A stretch of DNA of 64,000 nucleotides from Alsobacter sp046349155 (GTDB lineage: Bacteria > Pseudomonadota > Alphaproteobacteria > Rhizobiales > Beijerinckiaceae). A program made the translations under genes and the position numbers. The notes below the pieces were generated by a model. The model did not search any database and had not been told where the DNA came from. It saw only the letters and a list, made by a program, of their open reading frames with translations. How positions within the stretch are numbered: the stretch's first letter is position 1; each line of letters starts with the position of its first letter. The stretch spans positions 248,001 through 312,000 of the forward strand of contig JAXMCW010000001.1 in NCBI GenBank assembly GCA_046349155.1, read 5' to 3'. Positions 8,044 to 15,622 of this stretch are shown piece by piece.

Positions 8044-9477
8044 ATGGCCGAGCATCCCGTCTACGGGCGCATCGATGGCCCCATCGTCATGATCGGCTTC
8101 GGCTCGATCGGCCGGGGCACGCTTCCTCTCATCGAGCGGCACTTCGCGTTCGACCGCGCCAAGCTGACGGTGATCGACCCCGAGGACTCCGACCGTGCGC
8201 TGCTCGACCAGCGCGGCGTGTCCTTCATCCACCAGGCCGTGACGCGCGACAACTACAAGCACCTGCTTGGCCCGCTGCTCACGGCCGGTCCCGGCCAGGG
8301 GTTCTGCGTCAACCTGTCCGTCGACACGTCCTCGCTCGACATCATGGAGTTTTGCCGCGAGATCGGCGCGCTCTACATCGACACGGTGGTAGAGCCCTGG
8401 GCGGGCTTCTATTTCGACAAGTCCAAGGGCCCGGAATCGCGCTCGAACTACGCCCTGCGGGAAACGGTGCTCGCGGCGCGCCGCCGCAACCCCGGCGGCA
8501 CCACGGCCGTCTCCTGCTGCGGCGCCAATCCCGGCATGGTGTCTTGGTTCGTCAAGCAGGCTCTGTTGAACCTCAAGGCCGATATCGGCGTGGCCGGGGA
8601 CGAGCCCACGACACGCGGCGGCTGGGCGGCGCTTGCCCAGACGCTCGGCATCAAGGGCATCCATATCGCCGAGCGCGACACGCAGCGCGCCAAGGCGCCG
8701 AAGCCGCGCCAGGTCTTCGTCAACACCTGGTCGGTCGAGGGCTTCGTGTCCGAGGGCCTGCAGCCCGCGGAACTCGGCTGGGGCACCCACGAGCGCTGGA
8801 TGCCGGAGAACGGCCGCACCCACGCGACGGGCTGCGGCGCGGCCATCTACTTGCTCCAGCCGGGCGCCAATACGCGGGTGCGCTCCTGGACGCCCACGGC
8901 GCAGGCGCAGTACGGCTTCCTCGTCACCCACAACGAGTCGATCTCGATCGCCGACTACCTCACCGTGCGCGACGCCTCCGGCGCGGCGGTGTACCGGCCG
9001 ACCTGCCACTACGCCTACCATCCCTGCGACGACGCCGTGCTCTCGTTGCACGAGATGTTCGGGCAGGAGGGCGTGCGCCAGCCCGACTGGCACATCCTCG
9101 ACGAGAACGAGATCGTGGACGGCGTCGACGAACTCGGCGTGCTGCTCTACGGCCATGCCAGGAACGCCTATTGGTACGGCTCCCAGCTCTCCATCGAGGA
9201 GACCCGGATGATCGCGCCCTACCAGAACGCGACGGGCCTGCAGGTGACCTCCGCCGTGCTTGCCGGCATGGTCTGGGCGCTGGAGAACCCGAAGGCCGGC
9301 ATCGTGGAAGCCGACGACATGGAATTCCGCCGCTGCCTCGAGGTGCAGACGCCCTACCTGGGGCCGGTCGTGGGGGTCTATTCCGACTGGACGCCGCTCG
9401 CCAACCGGCCAGGCCTGTTCCCCGAGGACATCGACACGTCGGACCCCTGGCAGTTCCGCAACGTGCTCGTGCGCTGA
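8044..9477 (+). CDS. hss: Homospermidine synthase
   Basis: Makes sym-homospermidine from two putrescine molecules using bound NAD, in the cytoplasm. The 477-residue protein has full family length. The dinucleotide-binding loop IGFGSIGRG is at about residues 17-24, and the family-typical segments YIDTVVEPWAG, CGANPGMVSWFVKQALL, TWSVEGFVSEG, TGCGAAIYLLQPG and the C-terminal GPVVGVYSDWTPLA are present. The ATG has AGGAGA seven bases upstream. With the decarboxylase at 3754-4884 it gives a complete route from ornithine to homospermidine, the main long polyamine of many Hyphomicrobiales. Confidence 0.95.
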   Translation: MAEHPVYGRIDGPIVMIGFGSIGRGTLPLIERHFAFDRAKLTVIDPEDSDRALLDQRGVSFIHQAVTRDNYKHLLGPLLTAGPGQGFCVNLSVDTSSLDIMEFCREIGALYIDTVVEPWAGFYFDKSKGPESRSNYALRETVLAARRRNPGGTTAVSCCGANPGMVSWFVKQALLNLKADIGVAGDEPTTRGGWAALAQTLGIKGIHIAERDTQRAKAPKPRQVFVNTWSVEGFVSEGLQPAELGWGTHERWMPENGRTHATGCGAAIYLLQPGANTRVRSWTPTAQAQYGFLVTHNESISIADYLTVRDASGAAVYRPTCHYAYHPCDDAVLSLHEMFGQEGVRQPDWHILDENEIVDGVDELGVLLYGHARNAYWYGSQLSIEETRMIAPYQNATGLQVTSAVLAGMVWALENPKAGIVEADDMEFRRCLEVQTPYLGPVVGVYSDWTPLANRPGLFPEDIDTSDPWQFRNVLVR

Positions 9478-9483
9478 AAGGAA

Positions 9484-9506
9484 AGCGCGAGCCGCCGGCC
9501 CGCGCT
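9484..9506. terminator. Hairpin between convergent hss and DUF2937 genes
   Basis: AGCGCG and CGCGCT enclose an inner GCC/GGC stem with a three-base loop, giving about 9 bp with one A-C mismatch. It starts 7 bases after the hss stop and ends before the convergent gene's stop at 9512. No T tract; a two-way terminator is inferred. Confidence 0.4.
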
Positions 9507-9511
9507 CCACG

Positions 9512-10024
9512 TCAGGCCCGCACGCGGACCTTCTCCGAACCTCGGCGGAACAGCTTGCGGAAGGGCAGCGCGACCAGGCGCAGCAGTCCGTAGCTCGCCA
9601 GGAAGCCGAGGCCTGCCACGGCCGCCCCCTCGCCCGTGGTCGGAATCGCCGGCTCGAAATCCTCCAGGGCGCGGCGGGCGACCTGGGGGTCGGGGTCCTC
9701 GGCGAGCGCCAGGATGCGCCCGAGCGGTCCCGCCTCCTGCATGGCCCGACGCTGGCGATCCAGCCGGTCGAGCCGCTCCACGGAGCCGGCCATGGCTGCC
9801 CCACGCTTCTGCGCGACGGGGTCCGCGTTCCCCTTCAGCCTGTCGATGGCGGTGGTGCGGTCCAGTCCCAGACCGGTGGCGTCCGTGTCGAACTGGCGGA
9901 CCATGGCGGCGAGTTCGTCGATCGCCCCGCCGAGCCGCTGGCGATATTGCTGGGCATATTCGGGGGCCTGGGACGCCGCCGCGGCGCCCAGGAGCGCCAA
10001 ACCGATGCTGACCGTCCGCGGCAT
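9512..10024 (-). CDS. DUF2937-like small membrane protein
   Basis: A 170-residue protein with a hydrophobic N terminus and a second hydrophobic stretch near the C terminus (GLGFLASYGLLRLVALPF). The segment after the first helix, YAQQYRQRLGGAIDEL followed by an R-Q-F-D-x-D-A turn, matches what I know of DUF2937 proteins, which are inner-membrane proteins of unknown function. The ATG at 10024 follows GAGGGGG; the open frame upstream of it looks non-coding. It is transcribed towards hss and away from the metal operon end; a 173-base gap with no clear signal separates it from the next gene. Function unknown. Confidence 0.65.
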   Translation of the reverse strand: MPRTVSIGLALLGAAAASQAPEYAQQYRQRLGGAIDELAAMVRQFDTDATGLGLDRTTAIDRLKGNADPVAQKRGAAMAGSVERLDRLDRQRRAMQEAGPLGRILALAEDPDPQVARRALEDFEPAIPTTGEGAAVAGLGFLASYGLLRLVALPFRKLFRRGSEKVRVRA

Positions 10025-10197
10025 GTCGAATCCCCCTCGCGAGCTTGGGAAACGCGCCAGGGCCGCGCAAGGTCGCTGAACCTTCGCGTGAAGAATTCGC
10101 AGTACGCCGCTCCTACGCGTCTGCGAGCGGAAGGCAAAGCGATCCGCCTGGTCCCTTGCGCGGTTCGCCTCGTCGCGGGGTCCGTCCGGACGACGGC

Positions 10198-10485
10198 TCA
10201 GCCCCTCGCGGCGGCAAGCGCCTTCTCGATCATCGGACGGGTCTGCACGACGAGGCTTCCCGCCGACTTGCATGCCGCCGTCTTCTCGCCGGCCCGCATC
10301 ACCAGGATCACCGTTTCCAGGCCCGGACAGGCGGGGTCCGTGCAGGCGATCTCGTTGACGGCCACGCTGTCGGCCTCGCCGAGCGACAGGATCTCGCGCA
10401 CCCAGCCCTTCACGCGCGCCGCATCCTCTGGGTCCTGGCGCGGTTGGCGGAAGCGGCCGAGCAGGGAGGAGAGGCGGCCGCTCAT
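10198..10485 (-). CDS. Conserved hypothetical protein with a CTDPACPG motif, end of the zinc operon
   Basis: A 95-residue soluble protein. The C-terminal two thirds hold a compact motif region with ACTDPACPGLETVI, then a further cysteine in KTAACKSAG. The three clustered cysteines could bind metal or form a disulfide; that is inference. The ATG at 10485 almost touches the stop codon of the WD40 gene (10487), so the two are translated from one message. I do not recognise a named family. Its position after CobW and WD40 genes in a Zur-box operon suggests a role in metal handling or in a protein that needs metal. Confidence 0.7.
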   Translation of the reverse strand: MSGRLSSLLGRFRQPRQDPEDAARVKGWVREILSLGEADSVAVNEIACTDPACPGLETVILVMRAGEKTAACKSAGSLVVQTRPMIEKALAAARG

Positions 10486-10486
10486 G

Positions 10487-11569
10487 TCAGGCCGGCAGTG
10501 CGAGGATGCCGCCGGCGCCGCCGTCCGTGCCGAACAGCAGGCGTGCGCCGCGCCTGTCCCAGGCGAAGGCGGTGATCGGCCCGTTGGCGACGTCTCCCTT
10601 CCGGACGAGCAGTTCCGAGCCATCGGTGAGCCGGCAGAGCAGCACGAACCCATCCTCGTAGCCGATGGCGAGGACCAGCGCGCCGGGGTGGAAGGAAACG
10701 CGCGACACCTTGGCCGGCCGAATGCCGCATTCCCGCGGCGCCTTGCCCATTGGTCCTTCCTTGGCGGCGAAGGGCCACACGATCGCGGCGTCCGCGCCGG
10801 AGGTGGCGAGCCATTGGCCGTCATGCGACCAGCAGAAGGAGCGGGTCTTGGAGGGGTAGCCGGACATGCGCATGTCCGCCTTTTCCGGCAGCCGCCAGCC
10901 ATGCAGCGTGTTTTCCTGCATGGACGTCACGACGAAGCGCCCGTCCGGCGACCAGGTGACGTCGAGGTGGGAGCCTTTCCACGAGAGAGCCTCGGGCGCG
11001 GTCTCGGTGTTGGGGAACCAGAGGCTCGCGCCGTTATAGTGGCTGACCGCCAGCCGATAGCCCTTGGGCGCGAACGCGAGGCCCTGCGCCGTCGAGGGAG
11101 CCTGCCACTGGCGCAAGCGCCCCTTCTCGTCGCGGGCCGTCACGGTCTTCCCGGTCGACCAGGCGATCGCCCCGCCGGGCGCAAGGGCCAGCGCATCGAT
11201 CCACTTGCCCTTGGCGTCGGCGATGGTCGTCACGGCCCCGTCCGCGCCGATCGACCGCACGAGCCCGTCGTCCCCGCCCGTGAGCAGCACCTTGCCGTCC
11301 GACGTCGCCACCAGCACGGCGCCGTCCGGGTGAGCGGAGACCGGGCGGTCCTCGCCGGTCGGATCGAGCCGAACGGTCCCGTCCGCGAGAGCCACGACGG
11401 GAACGTCCTTGAGGAAGGCGGCCCCGGTGACGTGAGCGCCCCCTGAAAAGGGCGTCACGAACTGCGTCAGCGAAGAGATGGACGGCGAAGGCGAGGACAA
11501 AGCGGGCGTTCCGGTTGCATCGGGCGGGCTTGCATGTGGAGCGGGCGGGATGGACCGCCGCCCCGTCAT
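10487..11569 (-). CDS. WD40-repeat beta-propeller protein of the zinc operon
   Basis: A 360-residue protein made of repeated ~40-residue units with WD-like ends: 'VALADGTVRL', 'VATSDGKVLLTGGDDGLVRSI', 'DVTWSPDGRFVVTS', 'CWSHDGQWLATSGADAAIVW', 'VSFHPGALVLAIGYEDGFVLL' and 'FAWDRRGARLLFGTDGGAGGIL'. No signal peptide is seen, so it is probably cytoplasmic; that argues against it being AztD, the periplasmic zinc chaperone propeller. Its ATG overlaps the CobW stop by four bases (ATGA), showing translational coupling with the GTPase. WD40 genes next to cobW are a recurring pair in alphaproteobacteria. Function is not established; a scaffold for CobW or its client is a guess. Confidence 0.85.
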   Translation of the reverse strand: MTGRRSIPPAPHASPPDATGTPALSSPSPSISSLTQFVTPFSGGAHVTGAAFLKDVPVVALADGTVRLDPTGEDRPVSAHPDGAVLVATSDGKVLLTGGDDGLVRSIGADGAVTTIADAKGKWIDALALAPGGAIAWSTGKTVTARDEKGRLRQWQAPSTAQGLAFAPKGYRLAVSHYNGASLWFPNTETAPEALSWKGSHLDVTWSPDGRFVVTSMQENTLHGWRLPEKADMRMSGYPSKTRSFCWSHDGQWLATSGADAAIVWPFAAKEGPMGKAPRECGIRPAKVSRVSFHPGALVLAIGYEDGFVLLCRLTDGSELLVRKGDVANGPITAFAWDRRGARLLFGTDGGAGGILALPA

Positions 11570-12594
11570 TGCACCTTGCAGGCCTCGAAGCCCTTGCGGA
11601 TGGCCTCGGCATCGAGATCGCGGCCGATGAAGACGACCTTGGACTCGCGCACCTCTCCCGGTTTCCAGTCGCGCTGGAGGTCGCCGTCGAGGATCATGTG
11701 CACGCCCTGGAACACGAAGCGCTTGGGCTCGCCCTTGAAGGCGAGGATGCCCTTCGAGCGCAGGATCTTGGGGCCCTCGCGCTGTGTGAGCTCGTTGATC
11801 CAGGGCATGAACTTTTCGGGGTCCACCTCGCCGGCGCGGAAGGCGACCGACTGCATGTCCTCGTCGTGGTAGTGCTTCAGGCCGCCATGGTCGTGATCAT
11901 GATGGTGGTGGCCGTGATCATGGTCGTGGTGATGGTGGTGGTCGTCCTCCGCCTCAAGGAAGGCCGGCTCGATCTCCAGGATGCGGTCGAGGTCGAAGGC
12001 GTTGCGGCCGAGCACGGCGTCGAGCGGCACGGCGGCGCGCTGCGTGCGATGCAGCGTGGCGTAGGGGTTGATGGCGCGGATGCGCCCCTCCACCTCCGCG
12101 AGTTCGTCGGGCGAGACGAGGTCCGTCTTGTTGAGGATGATCACGTCGGCGAAGGCGATCTGGTTCTTCGCCTCCGGCGCGTCCTTGAGGCGGTCCGAGA
12201 GCCACTTGGCGTCGGCCACCGTGACTACCGCGTCGAGCCGCGCCTTGTCCGAGACGTCCTGGTCCACGAAGAAGGTCTGCGCCACGGGCGCGGGGTCGGC
12301 GAGGCCGGTCGTCTCGACGATGATGGCGTCGAACTTGCCGCGACGCTTCATCAGGCCGTCCATGATGCGGATGAGGTCGCCGCGCACGGTGCAGCAGATG
12401 CAGCCGTTGTTCATCTCGAACACTTCCTCGTCGGCGCCCACGACGAGGTCGTTGTCGATGCCGACCTCGCCGAACTCGTTCACGATCACGGCGAACTTCT
12501 TGCCGTGCGGCTCGGTGAGGATGCGGTTGAGCAGGGTGGTCTTGCCGGCGCCGAGATAGCCGGTGAGCACGGTGACGGGGATCTTGTCGGTCAT
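11566..12594 (-). CDS. CobW/COG0523-family GTPase, probable zinc metallochaperone
   Basis: A 342-residue G3E GTPase. The P-loop GYLGAGKTT is at residues 12-20, the family's metal motif CICC at 65-68 (Cys65, Cys67, Cys68), and the guanine motif NKTD at 155-158. Between the two domains is a loop of about 27 residues (217-243) made almost wholly of His and Asp, the mark of zinc-handling members. The CobW C-terminal domain follows. Its gene lies between the ZnuA-like gene and the WD40 gene under a Zur-like box, so a role in delivering zinc under starvation (as proposed for ZigA/ZNG1-type proteins) fits better than a role in cobalamin synthesis. Confidence 0.93.
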   Translation of the reverse strand: MTDKIPVTVLTGYLGAGKTTLLNRILTEPHGKKFAVIVNEFGEVGIDNDLVVGADEEVFEMNNGCICCTVRGDLIRIMDGLMKRRGKFDAIIVETTGLADPAPVAQTFFVDQDVSDKARLDAVVTVADAKWLSDRLKDAPEAKNQIAFADVIILNKTDLVSPDELAEVEGRIRAINPYATLHRTQRAAVPLDAVLGRNAFDLDRILEIEPAFLEAEDDHHHHHDHDHGHHHHDHDHGGLKHYHDEDMQSVAFRAGEVDPEKFMPWINELTQREGPKILRSKGILAFKGEPKRFVFQGVHMILDGDLQRDWKPGEVRESKVVFIGRDLDAEAIRKGFEACKVQ

Positions 12595-12662
12595 GGTCGG
12601 TCCATCAGGCTGCGGACGGCGAAAGGCCGCCGGCCGCGGCCGCCCTTCGCTGGTCTGCGGTG

Positions 12663-13589
12663 TCAGCTCGAGAGAGCCTCGTTCAGCTCCCTTATATTGG
12701 ACCTCATCATGTCGATGTAAGTCCCCGCAGGGCCGCCCGGCTCCGAGAGCGCATCGGAATAGAGCCGGCCACCGATCTTCGCCCCCGTTTCCTTCGCGAT
12801 GCGGTCCATGAGGCGGGGATCCGAGACGTTTTCGAGGAACACGGCCGGGATCTTCTCCGCCCTGATCTGGCGGATGATGCGGGCGACGTCCTTGGCGGAG
12901 GCCTCGGTCTCCGTCGAGACGCCCTGCGGCGCGACGAAGTCGAACCCGTAGGCGCGGCCGAAATAGCCGAAGGCGTCGTGGGTGGTGATGATGCGCCGGC
13001 GATCGGGCGGGAGCCTGGCGATGGCCGCCTTGACCTCGGCCTCGACCGCGTCGAGCTCCGCGAGGTAGCGAACGGCGTTGGCCTCGTAGGTCGCGGCCCC
13101 CTCGGGATCGGCGGCCTTCAGGCCGTCGCGGATCTTGGCCACGTAGAGCCTGGCGTTGCCGACGTCCTGCCAGGCGTGAGGGTCGGTGACCGTGCGGCGC
13201 TTGCCGCCTTCCTCCTCCTCCATGGTTCGCGCGCTCACGCCGTCGCTCGCCGTGACCATCGGGGCCTTCGTGCCGGAGGCCTTCACCAGGCGCGGGATCC
13301 AGCCCTCGAAGCCGAGCCCGTTGATGACGACGAGCTTCGCCGCGCTCAACGCCTTCGCGTCGGCCGGGGTCGGCTGGTAGACGTGGCCATCGCCGTTCGG
13401 CCCGACCAGGGCCTTGACGCTGACGCGGTCTCCGCCGACCTGCTGCACGAAGTCGGCGAGGATCGAGAAGCTCGCGACGACGGGCACGGGTTCCGCGGCG
13501 CGGGCGCCCGGAGGAAGCGCCGCGCCGGCGAGGAGGGCGGCCAGGCCCGCGAGCACGGCGCGACGGACGGAGTGGACAGGAGCGGTCAT
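12663..13589 (-). CDS. znuA: Metal ABC transporter substrate-binding protein, ZnuA-like
   Basis: The periplasmic metal-binding subunit, 308 residues. A signal peptide covers about residues 1-31 (ending ARA). The expected ligands are all present: His69 in GDGHVYQPTP, His138 in DPHAWQD, His204 in TTHDAFGYF and Asp279 in LYSDAL. The long His-rich loop found in many zinc-specific ZnuA proteins is missing; only a short acidic EEEEGGKRR stretch stands in its place (124-132). By itself this leaves zinc and manganese both possible, but the Zur-like box and the CobW partner favour zinc. ATG 13589 was chosen because the signal peptide begins there. The gap to znuB is 29 bases. Confidence 0.9.
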   Translation of the reverse strand: MTAPVHSVRRAVLAGLAALLAGAALPPGARAAEPVPVVASFSILADFVQQVGGDRVSVKALVGPNGDGHVYQPTPADAKALSAAKLVVINGLGFEGWIPRLVKASGTKAPMVTASDGVSARTMEEEEGGKRRTVTDPHAWQDVGNARLYVAKIRDGLKAADPEGAATYEANAVRYLAELDAVEAEVKAAIARLPPDRRRIITTHDAFGYFGRAYGFDFVAPQGVSTETEASAKDVARIIRQIRAEKIPAVFLENVSDPRLMDRIAKETGAKIGGRLYSDALSEPGGPAGTYIDMMRSNIRELNEALSS

Positions 13590-13618
13590 CGACAGGTCTC
13601 CGGTGGGGGATTCGGCGA

Positions 13619-14491
13619 TCAGGCTTCGAGATGGCGCCCGGGGAAGGCCTGCCAGACGAGCCCGCCCTGGCGTCCGAAGGCCATGGACAGGATCGCCGCG
13701 AGGCCTGCGACCAGGATCACCGCGGGGCCGGCTGGAAGACCTGCGTGGAAAGAGAGCAGCAGGCCCAGGATGCAGGACGCCACGCCGATCGCGGTCGCGG
13801 CGGCAATATGGGCTCCGATGCTGACTGTCCAGAAGCGCGCGGCGACGGCGGGCAGCATCATGATGCCGACGGCGAGCAGGGTCCCCAGGGCATGGAAGCC
13901 GCCAACGAGGTTCAGCACGACGAGCGCGAGGAAGACCAGATGGGTCGGCCCGCCGGCCCGGGTCACCGACCTCAGGAAGCCGGGATCGACGCATTCCAGC
14001 ACCAGGGGCCGGAACAGAGCTGCGAGCACGACCAGCGTGACCGACCCGATGCCGGCGATGAGCAGCAGAGCGTCGTCGTCGAGCGCCAGCACGGTGCCGA
14101 AGAGCACGTGGAGCAGGTCGATGTTCGACCCCTTGAGCGACACGAGCGTGACGCCGAGCGCCAGCGAAAGCAGGTAGAAGGCGGCGAGCGACGCATCCTC
14201 GCGCAGCACCGTCGAGCGGGCGACGAGACCGGCCAGGAGGGCTACCGCGAAGCCCGCGGCGAGGCCTCCGAGCGTCATCCAGCCCAGCGACAGCCCGGCT
14301 ACGAGGTAACCCACGGCCGCACCGGGCAGGATGGCGTGGGCCATCGCGTCGCCGACGAGGCTCATGCGCCGGAGCATGAGGAAGACGCCGATCGGTCCCG
14401 CCCCGAGGCAGAGCGCCAGGGAGCCCGCCAGCGCACGGCGCATGAAGGCGAAGTCGGCGAAGGGCGCGACGAGGAGGTCGTAGGCTCCCAT
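13619..14491 (-). CDS. znuB: Zinc/metal ABC transporter permease
   Basis: The inner-membrane channel subunit, 290 residues, with about eight or nine hydrophobic segments. The early motif RRMSLVGDAMAHAILPGAAVGYLV is the standard signature of ABC-3 (ZnuB/MntB) permeases, and the later 'LVVLNLVGGFHALGTLLAVGIMMLPA' segment is equally typical. The frame begins one base after the znuC stop region, so the two are closely coupled. Full length for the family; nothing unusual seen. Confidence 0.93.
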   Translation of the reverse strand: MGAYDLLVAPFADFAFMRRALAGSLALCLGAGPIGVFLMLRRMSLVGDAMAHAILPGAAVGYLVAGLSLGWMTLGGLAAGFAVALLAGLVARSTVLREDASLAAFYLLSLALGVTLVSLKGSNIDLLHVLFGTVLALDDDALLLIAGIGSVTLVVLAALFRPLVLECVDPGFLRSVTRAGGPTHLVFLALVVLNLVGGFHALGTLLAVGIMMLPAVAARFWTVSIGAHIAAATAIGVASCILGLLLSFHAGLPAGPAVILVAGLAAILSMAFGRQGGLVWQAFPGRHLEA

Positions 14492-14492
14492 G

Positions 14493-15251
14493 TCAGGCGG
14501 CCTTCACGCAGGCATGGGCGTCGGGGTCGTGCGCCTCCAGCATGGCGCGGGCCCTGAGGAGGTTGGCCGGTGTCAGGACGTCCGTGGTGGGGCCCCACGC
14601 CACGGGTTCGCGGGCGATGAGAAGCGCCGACGGGAAGACGCGCCGCGCCAGATCCATGTCGTGCAGAACCGCCACGACGGTGCGGGTCTCGGCATGCCAG
14701 CGGCGGACGAGTTCGACGAGGTCTGCGGCGGTCCGCGCGTCGATCGCGGTGAGCGGCTCGTCGAGCAGGATGATGCCCGCATCCTGCAGGAGAAGGCGGG
14801 CGAAGAGCGCACGCTGCATCTGCCCGCCCGACAGCGTGCCGATGGCCCGTCGCTCGAAGCCGGTCAGTCCCACGGCCGCGAGGGCCTCCCCGACCGCCTC
14901 CCGGTCCTTGCGGCCGACGGACCCGAACAGACCCGTGCGCCGCCACAGGCCGGTGGAGACGAGGTCGAAGACGGAGATGGGGAAGGAGCGGTCGATCTCG
15001 GCCGCCTGCGGAAGATAGGCGATGCGCGCCCTGTCGCTGTCCGCCTGCTGTCCGTCGATGCTGATGCGCCCGGAGAGAGGACGCATCAGGCCGACGACGC
15101 CCTTCAGCAGGGTGGACTTGCCGGCTCCGTTGGGCCCCACGATGGCGGTGAGGCTGCCGGGCTCGATCCGTCCGGCGAGGTGATGCACGGCCGGATGGCG
15201 GTCATAGCCCAGCGTGAGATCGTCGAACGAGATGGCGGCTCCGCGGCTCAT
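14493..15251 (-). CDS. znuC: Zinc/metal ABC transporter ATP-binding protein
   Basis: The cytoplasmic ATPase, 252 residues. Walker A GPNGAGKST is at 39-47, the signature LSGGQ at 140-144, Walker B ILLDEP at 161-166, and the switch histidine is in AVLHDMD. The ATG at 15251 overlaps the stop of the tiny gene before it (TGA within ATGA), which decides this start over the longer frame beginning at 15281. It works with the permease and ZnuA-like protein encoded downstream. Confidence 0.93.
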   Translation of the reverse strand: MSRGAAISFDDLTLGYDRHPAVHHLAGRIEPGSLTAIVGPNGAGKSTLLKGVVGLMRPLSGRISIDGQQADSDRARIAYLPQAAEIDRSFPISVFDLVSTGLWRRTGLFGSVGRKDREAVGEALAAVGLTGFERRAIGTLSGGQMQRALFARLLLQDAGIILLDEPLTAIDARTAADLVELVRRWHAETRTVVAVLHDMDLARRVFPSALLIAREPVAWGPTTDVLTPANLLRARAMLEAHDPDAHACVKAA

Positions 15252-15421
15252 GTGCGCAGCGCCCAGGTCACGACGGCCCACATCGCCGCCAGAACTACGC
15301 TCACGCCCGCAAGGCGTTGCGCCAGGGACGAGCGCAGCAACGACCAGCCCTCGTCGTCCCGCCGCGATCGGAGCGCCCCATGGGCGGCGTGCGAGCCGTG
15401 CTGGCCATGCGAATGGGACAC
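15248..15421 (-). CDS. Tiny His-rich single-span membrane protein coupled to znuC
   Basis: A 57-residue product that opens with a His-rich stretch (SHSHGQHGSHAAHG, five His in residues 3-14), then a basic segment, then one C-terminal hydrophobic helix (LAGVSVVLAAMWAVVTWAL) and a short tail. The start is taken as GTG at 15421 because GGAG lies seven bases before it; an in-frame ATG at 15469 falls inside the operator and is unlikely. The stop overlaps the znuC ATG by four bases, the same coupling used further down the operon. It is the first gene after the Zur-like box. I know no named family. A membrane-tethered zinc-binding peptide that feeds or senses the importer is an inference. Confidence 0.7.
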   Translation of the reverse strand: MSHSHGQHGSHAAHGALRSRRDDEGWSLLRSSLAQRLAGVSVVLAAMWAVVTWALRT

Positions 15422-15453
15422 GCGGGGACTCCAGGGGGCGATCAATGGAGAAA

Positions 15454-15468
15454 TGTTATAACGTAACA
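15454..15468 (-). promoter_or_regulatory. Zur-like operator
   Basis: TGTTATAACGTAACA is a palindrome with perfect outer arms (TGTTA/TAACA) and lies in front of the first gene of the zinc operon. Alphaproteobacterial Zur boxes have the form GTTATA-N-TATAAC, so 12 of the 13 core positions fit loosely and the outer arms fit exactly. Zur with zinc bound would repress the operon. It lies in a small AT-rich patch of otherwise G+C-rich DNA. Confidence 0.75.
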
Positions 15469-15600
15469 AAATTGGAGGGCAAGCGATTCAGCCCGGCTGG
15501 CCAATACGGTCTCGTAAGCAATGGCGGGCGGATTCGCGCCCGGCGCGGGCCGGGGTGGAGATGAGAGGCGCAGAGTCCCGGACCGCCTTCGGTCAATCGA

Positions 15601-15618
15601 GCGGGCCGAATGGCCCGC
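15601..15618 (-). terminator. Hairpin after the second OpgG/D gene
   Basis: GCGGGCC and GGCCCGC form a perfect 7-bp stem around a GAAT/ATTC loop, four bases beyond the stop codon of the glucan gene at 15623. There is no T tract. Probable transcript end for that gene. Confidence 0.45.
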
Positions 15619-15622
15619 GCCC

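Noticed and set aside
10487..11569. WD40 protein as AztD, the periplasmic zinc chaperone
   Set aside because: No signal peptide is seen, and it is coupled to the cytoplasmic CobW GTPase.
11872..11960. A plus-strand run coding for Met/Val repeats
   Set aside because: It is the reverse complement of the His/Asp-rich loop of the CobW gene.
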